A model generated the notes under the pieces. The model was not told the origin of the DNA, made no database searches, and saw nothing but the letters and a program-made list of their open reading frames with translations. From Streptomyces dioscori (GTDB lineage Bacteria; Actinomycetota; Actinomycetes; Streptomycetales; Streptomycetaceae), in the NCBI RefSeq assembly GCF_003024195.1, contig NZ_KZ679058.1, forward strand, positions 108,218 through 144,824: DNA of 36,607 nt, in the 5' to 3' direction. Positions 1 to 7,621 of the stretch are shown one piece after another; the stretch's first letter is position 1, and each line of letters starts with the position of its first letter. The translations under genes and the position numbers were made by a program.

Positions 1-32
1 TGCCGGGCCTGCCGGGCCTGCCGGGCCTGCCG
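1..32. repeat. 9-bp tandem repeat, 3.5 copies
   Basis: The unit TGCCGGGCC is repeated three times and followed by a partial copy (TGCCG). It lies just beyond the 3' end of the minus-strand VOC gene. It may continue left of the window. No function is evident. Confidence 0.8.
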
Positions 33-56
33 TGTCACCGTGCCCGGCCCCGGCCC

Positions 57-443
57 TCACGGCCGGTGCCGCAGCGGATGGTCCGGTGGCACCTCCACCA
101 CCGCGATCTGTGTGCCGTCCGGGTCTCTGAGCCACATCTCGACGAGCCCCCACGGCTCCTTCACCGGAGGCCGGTCCACCTCGACACCCGCGGCCACGAG
201 TTCCTCGTACGCCGCACGCACGTCGGCCACCTGCAGCCACAGCTTGACGGTGGGGGAGGGCGGTTCGGCGGAGCGGCCCGAGACTTCGAGGAAGCCGCCG
301 CCCAGGAAGTACACGGTGCCGCGCTCGGGACCCGTGCCGAACTCGCGGTAGACGGGCAGTCCCAGCTTCTCGCCGTAGAAGGCGCGGGAGCGCTCGGGAT
401 CGGCGGGGCGGATCAAGGTCCGGCTGCTCAGTACATGCATCAT
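57..443 (-). CDS. VOC family (glyoxalase/bleomycin-resistance fold) protein
   Basis: A 128-residue single-domain protein of the vicinal oxygen chelate fold. The N-terminal half has the typical ADPERSRAFYGEKLGL stretch (about residues 14-29), and the C-terminal half has the second beta-alpha-beta unit ending in DPDGTQIAVVEV (about 108-119). Members bind a metal or small hydrophobic ligands and include glyoxalases, dioxygenases and antibiotic-binding proteins. The substrate cannot be inferred here. The start is one of two adjacent ATG codons (443 or 440) with only a weak GGGAC upstream. The gene is divergent from the GNAT gene across about 110 bp. Confidence 0.85.
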   Translation of the reverse strand: MMHVLSSRTLIRPADPERSRAFYGEKLGLPVYREFGTGPERGTVYFLGGGFLEVSGRSAEPPSPTVKLWLQVADVRAAYEELVAAGVEVDRPPVKEPWGLVEMWLRDPDGTQIAVVEVPPDHPLRHRP

Positions 444-491
444 GCGTCCCGAGCGTAGGGGGAGCGAACGGGAGCGTTATTCTCGTCCGTG

Positions 492-531
492 GCCGAGCCG
501 AGCCGAGCCGAGCCGAGCCGAGCCGCGCCGC
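492..531. repeat. Pentanucleotide microsatellite (GCCGA)6(GCCGC)2
   Basis: Six perfect GCCGA units are followed by two GCCGC units. The tract lies in the VOC/GNAT divergent intergenic region, ending 23 bp before the preferred GNAT start at 555. It stays open in the GNAT frame, so a start further upstream would translate it as a low-complexity AEPSR-type leader. I take it as untranslated. Confidence 0.85.
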
Positions 532-554
532 GCCCGAGATCGGAGAACCGCTCC

Positions 555-1094
555 ATGCCCACCACCCCCGACGGACCGACGTTCCGGGACGCCGTCGACA
601 CCGACGTGGACGCCCTGGTCGCCCTGATCGAGTCCGCCTACCGGGGGGACTCCAGCCGGACCGGCTGGACCACCGAGGCGGACATCCTGGAAGGGCAGCG
701 GACGGACCCCGAGGGCGTCCTCGCGGTCATCAAGTCGCCCGACAGCCGGCTGCTCACCGTCGAGCGCGACGGCACGGTGGTCGCCTGCTGCCAGCTCGAA
801 CACCGGGGCGAGCACGCCTACTTCGGCATGTTCGCGGTCAGCCCCGCACTCCAGGGAGCGGGTCTCGGCAAGGTGATCATCGCCGAGGCGGAGCGGCTGG
901 CCCGCGAGACCTGGGACGCGAAGGAGATGCACATGACCGTGATCTCCGTGCGCGAGGACCTGATCGCCTGGTACGAGCGGCGCGGCTACCGCCGTACGGG
1001 AGAGATGACTCCCTTCCCGTACGGCGACGAGCGGTTCGGCCTGCCGCAACGCGACGACCTGCAGTTCGAGCTGCTGACGAAGCCCCTCGCATAA
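555..1094 (+). CDS. GNAT family N-acetyltransferase
   Basis: A 179-residue acetyltransferase of the GNAT superfamily, which transfers acetyl from acetyl-CoA to an amine. The start of the fold reads FRDAVDTDVDALVALIESAYRG. The acetyl-CoA pyrophosphate loop is QGAGLG, followed by the helix KVIIAEAERLA, and the C-terminal part has WYERRGYRRTGE, as is common in this family. The ATG at 555 is preferred because the protein fold begins there. An in-frame upstream start would add about 22 residues encoded by a microsatellite. The acceptor substrate is unknown. It converges with the glycerophosphodiesterase gene. Confidence 0.88.
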   Translation: MPTTPDGPTFRDAVDTDVDALVALIESAYRGDSSRTGWTTEADILEGQRTDPEGVLAVIKSPDSRLLTVERDGTVVACCQLEHRGEHAYFGMFAVSPALQGAGLGKVIIAEAERLARETWDAKEMHMTVISVREDLIAWYERRGYRRTGEMTPFPYGDERFGLPQRDDLQFELLTKPLA

Positions 1095-1101
1095 TCGTTA
1101 C

Positions 1102-1125
1102 GCCGCCGACCGGCCCCTCGGCGGC
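1102..1125. terminator. Bidirectional terminator hairpin between convergent genes
   Basis: Perfect 8-bp arms GCCGCCGA (1102-1109) and TCGGCGGC (1118-1125) with an 8-nt loop lie between the convergent stop codons of the GNAT gene (1094) and the glycerophosphodiesterase gene (1125). There is no U-tract, which is usual for Streptomyces terminators. Confidence 0.6.
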
Positions 1126-1808
1126 TATGCCGTGAAGCGGCCGGTGCGCTTGATCTCCGGGTAGTCGGTGGTCGCGCCGTCCAGCTCCAGGGCGCGCACC
1201 AGCCGCAGATGGTCCTGGGTGTTCACGACCCAGCCGATGATCCGCAGGTCGGCCTTGCGCGCACGCTCGACGACCTCCAGGGTCAGCCGCCGGATGTTCA
1301 GCACCAGGGTCGTGGCGCCGACCGCGGTCGCCCGCTCGACGACATCGATGCCATAGCGGCTGGCGACCAGCGCCGTACGGACGCCCGGCACGAGCCGCGC
1401 GATCTCCGCGATCGCCTCGTCGTGGAAGGACAGCACCTCGACCCGGCCGACCAGATCGCGCCGGTTCATCACCTCGGCGAGCGCGCGGGCCGCGGCCACG
1501 TCCTTGATCTCTGCCTGGAGCGGGGCCGTGACGGCGTCCAGGACCTCCTCGAAGACCGGGACGCGCTCACCGCGTCCGGCGTCCAGCACCCGCAGCTCCG
1601 CGAGGGTCTTCTCGGCGATCGGCCCCGAACCGTCGGTCGTACGGTCCACGTCGGCGTCGTGCATGACGACGAGCGCGCCGTCCTTGCTCAGATGCAGATC
1701 CAGCTCGATCAGGTCGAGGCCCGCCTGCTGGGCGGCGGTGAAGGAACGAAGGGTGTTCTCCGGTTCGACACCCATGATCCCGCGATGACCGATGGTGAGG
1801 AAGTTCAA
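1125..1808 (-). CDS. Glycerophosphodiester phosphodiesterase
   Basis: A 227-residue GDPD-family enzyme that would hydrolyse glycerophosphodiesters to glycerol 3-phosphate and an alcohol. The family signatures are clear: GHRG (residues 7-10, catalytic His8), EPENTLRSF (15-23), LDLIELDLHLSKDG with metal-binding acidic residues (31-44), and VMHD (catalytic His50). No signal peptide is seen, so it is probably cytosolic. The start codon is TTG with GGAG about 8 nt upstream. The length is normal for short bacterial UgpQ-like members. Confidence 0.92.
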   Translation of the reverse strand: MNFLTIGHRGIMGVEPENTLRSFTAAQQAGLDLIELDLHLSKDGALVVMHDADVDRTTDGSGPIAEKTLAELRVLDAGRGERVPVFEEVLDAVTAPLQAEIKDVAAARALAEVMNRRDLVGRVEVLSFHDEAIAEIARLVPGVRTALVASRYGIDVVERATAVGATTLVLNIRRLTLEVVERARKADLRIIGWVVNTQDHLRLVRALELDGATTDYPEIKRTGRFTA

Positions 1809-2221
1809 GGGTTGACTCCGCTTCCGTCGACGGCGGCTCGGCTGCCGCGCGCGGCGGTCCCGTGCCCACGCGGCAAGGCCGCAGCCTAATGGCCCGGGCG
1901 GGCCTTGTACCCGCTCCGGTGGCCGGGAATGAGGCCTGCCGGCCGGGAGAAAGGGCCCTGCCGCCCCCTGTGCGGCTCACCCCCGCGTGGGCGAGTCCCC
2001 AGCGGGTTGACCGGGCTGCGGCGGGATGCCCGCAGGGGGCCGCCCGAACTCCGGCGGCTACCCCGCCGACGGTGGAAGTATTCACCCTTCACGGTGTCCC
2101 ACAGGAAAAACAGCGGTGAAGTTGCGGGGAGGCAGGATAATCTCCCGAGGCTCCACTTGTCCCGGAGAGTCCCCCACGCATACGGTGTCCATACGCGAGG
2201 TTCTCCCGTGGAAGGTGGGTC
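1809..2221. other. 413-bp divergent intergenic region
   Basis: It separates the minus-strand glycerophosphodiesterase from the plus-strand DUF6421 operon. The right half is locally AT-richer (around 2074-2145) and includes a GATAAT at 2136-2141 without a good -35. The best promoter candidate is listed separately at 2157-2186. I see no convincing ORF or RNA gene here. Confidence 0.6.
2157..2186 (+). promoter_or_regulatory. Candidate sigma70-type promoter of the DUF6421 operon
   Basis: TTGTCC (2157-2162), an 18-bp spacer and TACGGT (2181-2186) match the housekeeping promoter pattern of Streptomyces. Transcription would start near 2193 and give a leader of about 30 nt before the ATG at 2222, which has a GAAGGTGGG ribosome-binding region just upstream. 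Confidence 0.45.
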
Positions 2222-3619
2222 ATGACGGAAATTCTTGTGCAGGTGGGTGCGGAGGAACAGATTCCTCCCCGGAGCGGGGTAGTGAGCCACCCGGCCTGGC
2301 CCGTGCTCAAGGATGCCGTGGAGCGGATCCGGCCATGGCAGTCCAAGGACGGGTCGATCGACTTCGACGCCGAGAGCGCCCCCGACCCGGCGGACGCCGA
2401 CCTGGCGGTGCGCCAGGTCATGGACGCCGTACAGGAGCTGTCGCCGCTCGTCGCGCACGACGCCGAGTACCACGCGGCGCTCGTCAAGGATCTGCGCCGC
2501 TGGGCCGACGGCGGCTTCAAGGTGCCCGACTTCCTCGACTCACTGCTGGCCTTCCAGCCCGCCGCGCACCGCGAGGACGGCCTGGAGCACCTGGTCCTCT
2601 TCCCCATGTACACGCAGAACGGCAATCCGGACCGCAACTTCGAAGCGGTCGTCCTGCGCATGGTCTGGCCCGACTGGCTGGCCGACCTTGAGCGCACCCG
2701 CTACGACAATCCGCTGTTCTGCGGCATCAAGTTCGAGGACTTCACGGCCGGGTACGACACCAACTCGGCCGTGCTCTTCCCCGAGACCATCGCCGTGCGC
2801 GAGGCCCCGGAGCGGTTCAGCTGGGGCGGCATCTTCTGCGACCGCGAGGCCGCCCGCTTCCGCAAGGTCACCGAGGCCGCCGTCGGCACGCTCGGTCTCG
2901 AACTGCCCGACGACATCCGCGAGATGGTCGGCGACCAGGCGCGCTGCGAGCAGGCCTTCGTCCTGTGGGACATGGTCCACGACCGCACCCACAGCCATGG
3001 CGACCTGCCCTTCGACCCCTTCATGATCAAGCAGCGCCAGCCGTTCTGGATGTACGGCCTGGAGGAGCTGCGCTGCGACCTCACCGCCTTCCGTGAGGCC
3101 GTGCGACTGGAGGCCGACGGCTTCCCGCAGGGCCGTGACGTCCAGTACGCGGTGCTGTTCGACCGGATGTTCCGCTTCCCTGTGACCGGCGACCGCGTCC
3201 GCAACTACGACGGCCTCGGCGGACAGCTGCTCTTCGCCTACCTGCACAAGCACGACGTCGTCCGCTGGACCGACAACAAGCTGTTCATCGACTGGCAGCG
3301 CGCCCCGCAGGTCACCAACGAGCTGTGCGCCGAGATCGAGAAGCTGTACCGCGACGGCATCGACCGTCCGAAACTGGTCCACTGGTTCGCCGCGTACGAC
3401 CTGGTCTCCCAGTACCTCGCCCCGCACCCGGGATCGCGCTGGGCCAAGGGCCCCGACGCCCTCGATCTGACGCTGCCGCCGCGAAAACTGGTGGACGACG
3501 TGCTTCCGGACGAGTTTCCCCTGAGCATGTTCTATGAGGCACTCTCCAAGAAGCTGAAGAACGTGATCGCGCAGACCAGGGGCATCACCGCTGCGAGTGC
3601 CGAGCGGGTGGCCGCGTGA
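2222..3619 (+). CDS. DUF6421 family protein (unknown function)
   Basis: A 465-residue protein that I recognise as the actinobacterial DUF6421 family; no biochemical role is known to me. It is soluble, without signal peptide or membrane segments. Recurrent conserved-looking stretches are FPMYTQNGNPDRNFEAV (about 124-140), an aromatic-rich central part with HDRTHSHGDLPFDPFM (about 253-268; His and Asp rich, possibly metal binding), and NYDGLGGQLLFAYLHKHDVV (about 328-347). Its stop codon lies 38 nt upstream of the SDR gene start, and threonine aldolase follows, so the three genes probably form one transcript. The His/Asp cluster suggests an enzyme, but that is only inference. Confidence 0.85.
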   Translation: MTEILVQVGAEEQIPPRSGVVSHPAWPVLKDAVERIRPWQSKDGSIDFDAESAPDPADADLAVRQVMDAVQELSPLVAHDAEYHAALVKDLRRWADGGFKVPDFLDSLLAFQPAAHREDGLEHLVLFPMYTQNGNPDRNFEAVVLRMVWPDWLADLERTRYDNPLFCGIKFEDFTAGYDTNSAVLFPETIAVREAPERFSWGGIFCDREAARFRKVTEAAVGTLGLELPDDIREMVGDQARCEQAFVLWDMVHDRTHSHGDLPFDPFMIKQRQPFWMYGLEELRCDLTAFREAVRLEADGFPQGRDVQYAVLFDRMFRFPVTGDRVRNYDGLGGQLLFAYLHKHDVVRWTDNKLFIDWQRAPQVTNELCAEIEKLYRDGIDRPKLVHWFAAYDLVSQYLAPHPGSRWAKGPDALDLTLPPRKLVDDVLPDEFPLSMFYEALSKKLKNVIAQTRGITAASAERVAA

Positions 3620-3657
3620 GCGACCGCGTCCGTAACACTGCTCAGGAGGCGAAGACC

Positions 3658-4422
3658 ATGGCGAACGGTAACGGCGGGGCACTGAGCGGCGCGGTGATCG
3701 CGGTGGCCGGCGCGGGCGGCCCGGTCGGCAAGGCGACCCTGCTGCGGCTCGCCGAGGCCGGGGCCGTGGTCGTCGGGTCCGACAACGACCCGGAGCGACT
3801 GGCCGAGGCCGTCGACGCGGCCCGGTACGCCCACGGCGGGGCCACCGTCGTCGGCGACACGGTCGACCTCCTCGACCGGGACTCGGCCAAGGACTGGGCC
3901 GCGCGCACCGAGAAGGAGTTCGGGCGCGTCGACGGCCTGGTCCACCTCGTCGGCGGCTGGCGCGGCAGCGAGACCTTCACCAAGACCAGCCTCGACGACT
4001 GGGACCTGCTGGAACTGCTGCTCATCCGTACCGTGCAGCACACCTCCCTCGCCTTCCACGAGGCACTGCAGCGCAGCGACCGCGGCCGGTACGTCCTGAT
4101 CAGCGCCGCCGGCGCCGGCAAGCCCACCGCGGGCAACGCCGCGTACGCCGCCGCCAAGGCCGCCGCCGAGGCGTGGACGCTGGCCATGGCCGACTACTTC
4201 CGCAAGGCCGGGATCTCCGAGGGCGCCGAGGGGCCGACGTCCGCCGCCGCCATCCTGGTGGTGAAGGCGCTGGTGCACGACGCGATGCGCGCGGAGCGCC
4301 CGAACGCGAAGTTCGCGGGCTTCACGGACGTCAAGGATCTCGCCGAGTCCATCACCGGTGTCTGGGATCAGCCCGCCCCCGAAGTGAACGGAAAGCGTCT
4401 GTGGCTGACCGAGAAGCCGTGA
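3658..4422 (+). CDS. SDR family NAD(P)-dependent oxidoreductase
   Basis: A 254-residue short-chain dehydrogenase/reductase. The Rossmann glycine motif is AGAGGPVG (about residues 17-24), and the catalytic Tyr-x3-Lys is in NAAYAAAKAAAEAW. The central HLVGGWRG occupies the place of the usual NNAG strand. The ATG at 3658 is chosen because AGGAGG lies 10 nt upstream; a GTG at 3616 overlapping the DUF6421 stop (GTGA) is possible and would add 14 residues. Its own stop overlaps a candidate GTG start of the threonine aldolase. The substrate is unknown; operon context suggests it acts with the aldolase and DUF6421. Confidence 0.88.
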   Translation: MANGNGGALSGAVIAVAGAGGPVGKATLLRLAEAGAVVVGSDNDPERLAEAVDAARYAHGGATVVGDTVDLLDRDSAKDWAARTEKEFGRVDGLVHLVGGWRGSETFTKTSLDDWDLLELLLIRTVQHTSLAFHEALQRSDRGRYVLISAAGAGKPTAGNAAYAAAKAAAEAWTLAMADYFRKAGISEGAEGPTSAAAILVVKALVHDAMRAERPNAKFAGFTDVKDLAESITGVWDQPAPEVNGKRLWLTEKP

Positions 4423-4465
4423 ACTCCGGCAGAGAAGCCGTGAACACGCACCGCGAAGCCGTGAA
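4413..4465 (+). repeat. 21-bp triplet repeat carrying three in-frame GTG starts
   Basis: The 11-bp core GAAGCCGTGAA occurs at 4413, 4434 and 4455, exactly 21 bp apart. Each copy contains a GTG in the threonine-aldolase frame (4419, 4440, 4461). The first overlaps the SDR stop codon in GTGA. In protein terms the repeat gives REAVN three times. Confidence 0.9.
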
Positions 4466-5531
4466 TCCGCCCAGGACGGACGCCAGGCGCCGCCACGACC
4501 CGCAGGTGCGCGGCTTCGCCAGCGACAACTACGCGGGGGCCCACCCCGAGGTGCTCGCCGCCCTGGCCCTCGCCAACGGCGGGCACCAGATCGCGTACGG
4601 CGAGGACGACTACACCGGCCACCTCCAGCAGGTGATCCGCGGGCACTTCGGCGCGGGCGCCGAGGCGTTCCCCGTCTTCAACGGCACGGGCGCCAACGTC
4701 GTGGCGCTGCAGGCACTCACCGACCGCTGGGGCGCGGTGATCTGCGCGGAGAGCGCGCACATCAACGTCGACGAGGGCGGCGCCCCCGAGCGCATGGGCG
4801 GGCTGAAGCTGCTCACGGTGGCCACGCCCGACGGCAAGCTCACGCCCGAGCTGATCGACCGGCAGGCGTACGGCTGGGACGACGAGCACCGGGCGATGCC
4901 GCAGGTGGTGTCGATCACCCAGAACACCGAACTGGGCACGGTCTACACACCCGACGAGGTCCGCGCGATCTGCGAGCACGCCCACGGGCACGGCATGAAG
5001 GTGCACCTCGACGGCGCCCGGATAGCCAACGCGGCCGCCTCCCTGGACGTACCGATGCGGGCGTTCACCAACGCGGTCGGCGTGGACGTGCTGTCCTTCG
5101 GCGGCACCAAGAACGGCGCGCTGTTCGGCGAGGCCGTCGTCGTCCTGAACCGGGACGCCGTCAGCCACATGAAGCATCTGCGCAAGCTGTCGATGCAGCT
5201 CGCCTCCAAGATGCGTTTCGTGTCGGTGCAGTTGGAGGCCCTGCTCGCCAAGGACCTGTGGCTGCGCAACGCCCGCCACGCCAACGAGATGGCCCAGCGC
5301 CTCGCCGAGGGCGTGCGCGCGGTGCACGGCGTCGAGATCCTGTACCCGGTGGAGGCCAACGCGGTCTTCGCCCGGCTGCCCCACGACGTGAGCGAACGCC
5401 TGCAGAAGCGCTACCGCTTCTACTTCTGGGACGAGGCCGCGGGGGACGTCCGCTGGATGTGCGCCTTCGACACGACCGAGGACGACGTCGACGGTTTCGT
5501 GGCGGCGCTCAAGGAGGAGATGGCGGACTGA
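4419..5531 (+). CDS. Low-specificity L-threonine aldolase (PLP)
   Basis: A 370-residue fold-type I PLP enzyme of the beta-eliminating lyase family, cleaving L-threonine or allo-threonine to glycine and acetaldehyde. Recognisable parts are the FASDNYAG start of the fold, FPVFNGTGANVVAL, the ESAHINVDEGG region, HLDGARIANAAASL (the Asp contacts the PLP ring) and SFGGTKNGALFGE with the PLP lysine at about K231. The GTG at 4419 gives a 4-bp overlap with the SDR stop and suggests translational coupling, but two further GTG codons (4440, 4461) are equally placed in a repeat. The fold itself begins after 4461, so the native N-terminus is uncertain by 14 residues. Confidence 0.9.
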   Translation: MNSGREAVNTHREAVNPPRTDARRRHDPQVRGFASDNYAGAHPEVLAALALANGGHQIAYGEDDYTGHLQQVIRGHFGAGAEAFPVFNGTGANVVALQALTDRWGAVICAESAHINVDEGGAPERMGGLKLLTVATPDGKLTPELIDRQAYGWDDEHRAMPQVVSITQNTELGTVYTPDEVRAICEHAHGHGMKVHLDGARIANAAASLDVPMRAFTNAVGVDVLSFGGTKNGALFGEAVVVLNRDAVSHMKHLRKLSMQLASKMRFVSVQLEALLAKDLWLRNARHANEMAQRLAEGVRAVHGVEILYPVEANAVFARLPHDVSERLQKRYRFYFWDEAAGDVRWMCAFDTTEDDVDGFVAALKEEMAD

Positions 5532-5555
5532 CGACCCGGGGAGTGATGCATAGAT

Positions 5556-5607
5556 ATACGGTCATCCGGAAAAATAATTGACTGCCGGGTGATCGTATTC
5601 TTATGCT
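5556..5607 (+). promoter_or_regulatory. Promoter with overlapping 14-bp inverted repeat
   Basis: A -35 TTGACT (5578-5583), 18-bp spacer and -10 TATGCT (5602-5607) place the transcription start at about 5613-5616, at or within a few bases of the ATG at 5616, so the mRNA is probably leaderless. The arms ATACGGTCATCCGG (5556-5569) and CCGGGTGATCGTAT (5585-5598) match at 12 of 14 positions and bracket the -35 box. That is typical of a repressor operator, though the regulator is unknown. Confidence 0.6.
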
Positions 5608-5615
5608 CTGCAGGC

Positions 5616-6188
5616 ATGGAGCTGATCCAGAACAACCCCGACCTGTCCGCCTACCTGGCTGCTGACGAGGCGATCGACCACCATCATCCGCTCGTGCGCG
5701 AGGTGTCCGCACGGCTGGCGAGCCAGGTCGCCGACTCGTATGCCTATGCACGGGCCGCCTTCGAGTTCGTGCGCGACACCATCCCGCACTCACAGGACTC
5801 CGGTGACCTCCGCGTCACCTGGCGCGCCTCCGACGTCCTGGAGCAGGGCACGGGCATCTGCTACGCCAAGGCCCACGCCCTGGCCGCGCTGCTGAGGGCC
5901 GAGGACATCCCGACGGCGTTCTGCTACCAGAGGTTCGACGTGGTGCACGGACTCGTCGCGGTCCGCTTCAACGGTGCCTGGCACCGGCAGGACCCCCGGG
6001 GCAACAAGCCGGGCGTGGACGCCCGCTTCTCCCTCGACGGTGAGCGCCTGGCCTTCACGCCCGACCCTGCGGCGCACGAGCTGGATCACCCGGAGCTGTA
6101 CGCCGCACCGCACCCGGCCGTCCTGGCCGCACTCAAAGCCGCCGAGGATCGCCCGCATCTGTGGGAGTCGCTTCCCGTCTCGCTCTGA
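5616..6188 (+). CDS. Transglutaminase-like cysteine protein
   Basis: A 190-residue protein with a transglutaminase-like core. The presumed catalytic triad is visible: Cys82 in GTGICYAKA, His111 in VVHGLVAV and Asp126 in HRQDPRGN. The N-terminal helical part contains FEFVRDTIPHSQD, common in these proteins. No signal peptide or membrane segment is seen, so it acts in the cytosol, probably as a protease or amidase-like enzyme rather than a crosslinker (inference). The ATG at 5616 is chosen because it coincides with the predicted transcription start and lacks a Shine-Dalgarno sequence, consistent with leaderless translation. A GTG at 5589 lies inside the promoter. Confidence 0.85.
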   Translation: MELIQNNPDLSAYLAADEAIDHHHPLVREVSARLASQVADSYAYARAAFEFVRDTIPHSQDSGDLRVTWRASDVLEQGTGICYAKAHALAALLRAEDIPTAFCYQRFDVVHGLVAVRFNGAWHRQDPRGNKPGVDARFSLDGERLAFTPDPAAHELDHPELYAAPHPAVLAALKAAEDRPHLWESLPVSL

Positions 6189-6219
6189 GGTGACGGGCCC
6201 GGGCGGTGGAGCGGCGTGC

Positions 6220-6948
6220 TCAGCGGGCCTCGGCGGCCTTGACCTCTTCGGGGGTCGGCGCCGTGCCACCGAGGTGTGCCGGCATCCACCAGGTGTCGTC
6301 CGGGCCCTTGGGGCGTACGGGATAGGCGCGCTGCGCGGCTTCCAGAAGCTCCTGTACGCGCTCGCGCACCTGCCGGGTGATCGCGCCCGCGTACTTGTCC
6401 CGGGAGGCCTCGATCGCCTCGCCGACCCGGATGGTGATCGGGGTGTGGCTGCGCTTGAAGTTGCGCGGGTGCCCCTTGGTCCACAGTCGCTGCGTGCCCC
6501 ACACGGCCATCGGGATCAGCGGGACGCCCGCCTCCTGGGCCATGCGCGCGGCACCCGACTTGAAGCTCTTCAGCGTGAAGGACTGGGAGATCGTGGCCTC
6601 GGGGAAGACGCCGACGATTTCACCGGAGCGCAGCGAGGCCAGCGCGTGGGCGTACGCCGTCTCTCCCTGCTTGCGGTCCACGGGGATGTGCTTCATGTTG
6701 CGCATCAGCGGGCCGGAGATCTTGTGCCGGAACACCGACTCCTTGGCCATGAAACGGACGAGGCGCTTCTGCGGGAGGGCGGCGAGACCGTCGAAGATGA
6801 AGTCGAGATAGCTGATGTGGTTGCTCACCAGCACCGCACCGCCCGTGCGCGGGATGTTCTCCGTCCCCTTGAGATCGATCTTCAGGTCCCAGGCCTTGAA
6901 CAACGTCTGGGCGAGACCGATGGCGGGACGGTAGGCAAGCTCAGCCAT
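6220..6948 (-). CDS. 1-acyl-sn-glycerol-3-phosphate acyltransferase (PlsC family)
   Basis: A 242-residue PlsC-family acyltransferase that would acylate lysophosphatidic acid to phosphatidic acid at the inner membrane face. The HX4D catalytic motif is NHISYLD (His44, Asp49) and the glycerophosphate-binding motif is FPEATIS (from residue 115). The weakly hydrophobic N-terminus may attach it to the membrane. It converges with the transglutaminase-like gene at a gap of 31 bp. A palindrome matching a TetR-type lipid-gene operator lies about 60 bp upstream of the start. Confidence 0.9.
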   Translation of the reverse strand: MAELAYRPAIGLAQTLFKAWDLKIDLKGTENIPRTGGAVLVSNHISYLDFIFDGLAALPQKRLVRFMAKESVFRHKISGPLMRNMKHIPVDRKQGETAYAHALASLRSGEIVGVFPEATISQSFTLKSFKSGAARMAQEAGVPLIPMAVWGTQRLWTKGHPRNFKRSHTPITIRVGEAIEASRDKYAGAITRQVRERVQELLEAAQRAYPVRPKGPDDTWWMPAHLGGTAPTPEEVKAAEAR

Positions 6949-7003
6949 GAACGGAGTGGACCCTTCTCTCTGTTCTGCCTGGGAAGGGGTGCTCCCGGCG
7001 GGA

Positions 7004-7028
7004 AACTTACGCTGCCGTAGGTTTACGG
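7004..7028. promoter_or_regulatory. Overlapping palindromes upstream of the acyltransferase
   Basis: AACTTACG (7004-7011), CTGC and CGTAGGTT (7016-7023) form a 20-bp imperfect palindrome with 7 of 8 arm bases paired. A second one, CCGTA-GGTT-TACGG (7015-7028), overlaps it. They lie 56-80 bp upstream of the PlsC-family gene, where a TetR-type regulator of fatty acid or phospholipid genes could bind (inference). Confidence 0.5.
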
Positions 7029-7139
7029 CATTGCGCAGATCGTGCCCGAAGAACGGACGAGTGACCAGTCCTGGTGCCCGAGATTGGCGAGATCCTCGTC
7101 ACGTCACCCCTTGATCCACCTCGGCGTTTTACGTCGCCT

Positions 7140-7556
7140 TTACTCCGCGCGAACCGTCACGCGCCGTACGAGCAGGTACATCTCGCACCCGAGGCAATAC
7201 CCGAACGCCGCGTTGAGAAACGCCGCCGCGAGCGCCGCCCCCGTCGCGGCGAGTCCCAGCCACTCGGGGCCCGCCGTGTAGCCGAGCAGACCGATCACCG
7301 CGAACACGAACCCGACCGCCTGCGCGAACCGCGGCGGCTCGGGCGCCTCGAACTCCGTCGGCGGCGCGATCCGCGGCCGGACGACATGACGGAAGAGCAG
7401 ACCGTACGGGGAACGGCCGACGCCGCCCACCGCGCCGAGCGCGAACGCCAGCGTCTGCCAGGCCAGCAGCCAGGCGCTGCCGGTGATCAGTACGACCGCC
7501 AGGACCGCGGTGGTCACGACCGCTCCGAAACGCGGCCCACGTGCATCGATGTTCAT
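7140..7556 (-). CDS. DUF4395 integral membrane protein
   Basis: A 138-residue protein of the DUF4395 family, with about four membrane segments (roughly residues 11-32, 34-48, 78-95 and 98-118). The signature is a GPRFGA start and a CLGCEMY motif near the C-terminus (CxxC-like, facing the membrane edge). The family is often encoded next to thioredoxin-like or sulfurtransferase genes, as here, where a thioredoxin gene is divergent across 74 bp. This suggests transfer of reducing equivalents or sulfur across the membrane, but no function has been shown to my knowledge. Confidence 0.85.
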   Translation of the reverse strand: MNIDARGPRFGAVVTTAVLAVVLITGSAWLLAWQTLAFALGAVGGVGRSPYGLLFRHVVRPRIAPPTEFEAPEPPRFAQAVGFVFAVIGLLGYTAGPEWLGLAATGAALAAAFLNAAFGYCLGCEMYLLVRRVTVRAE

Positions 7557-7593
7557 GAATCAAGTATTCCGCAGGGATCAGGCCCCCGGGCGC

Positions 7594-7621
7594 GGGAATC
7601 TTTGCAGCCTCGTGAACGCTG
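7594..7621 (+). promoter_or_regulatory. SigR-like promoter of the thioredoxin gene
   Basis: GGGAAT (7594-7599), an 18-bp spacer and GCTG (7618-7621) are one base from the Streptomyces SigR consensus GGGAAT-N18-GTTG. SigR controls thiol-oxidative stress genes, including thioredoxins, so the site fits its target. The -10 mismatch and the very short leader this implies (ATG at 7631) make it tentative. Confidence 0.4.

Noticed and set aside
4173..4418. N-terminal extension of threonine aldolase inside the SDR gene
   Set aside because: The sequence is low-complexity and out of frame with the SDR coding region, whose own motifs are clear.
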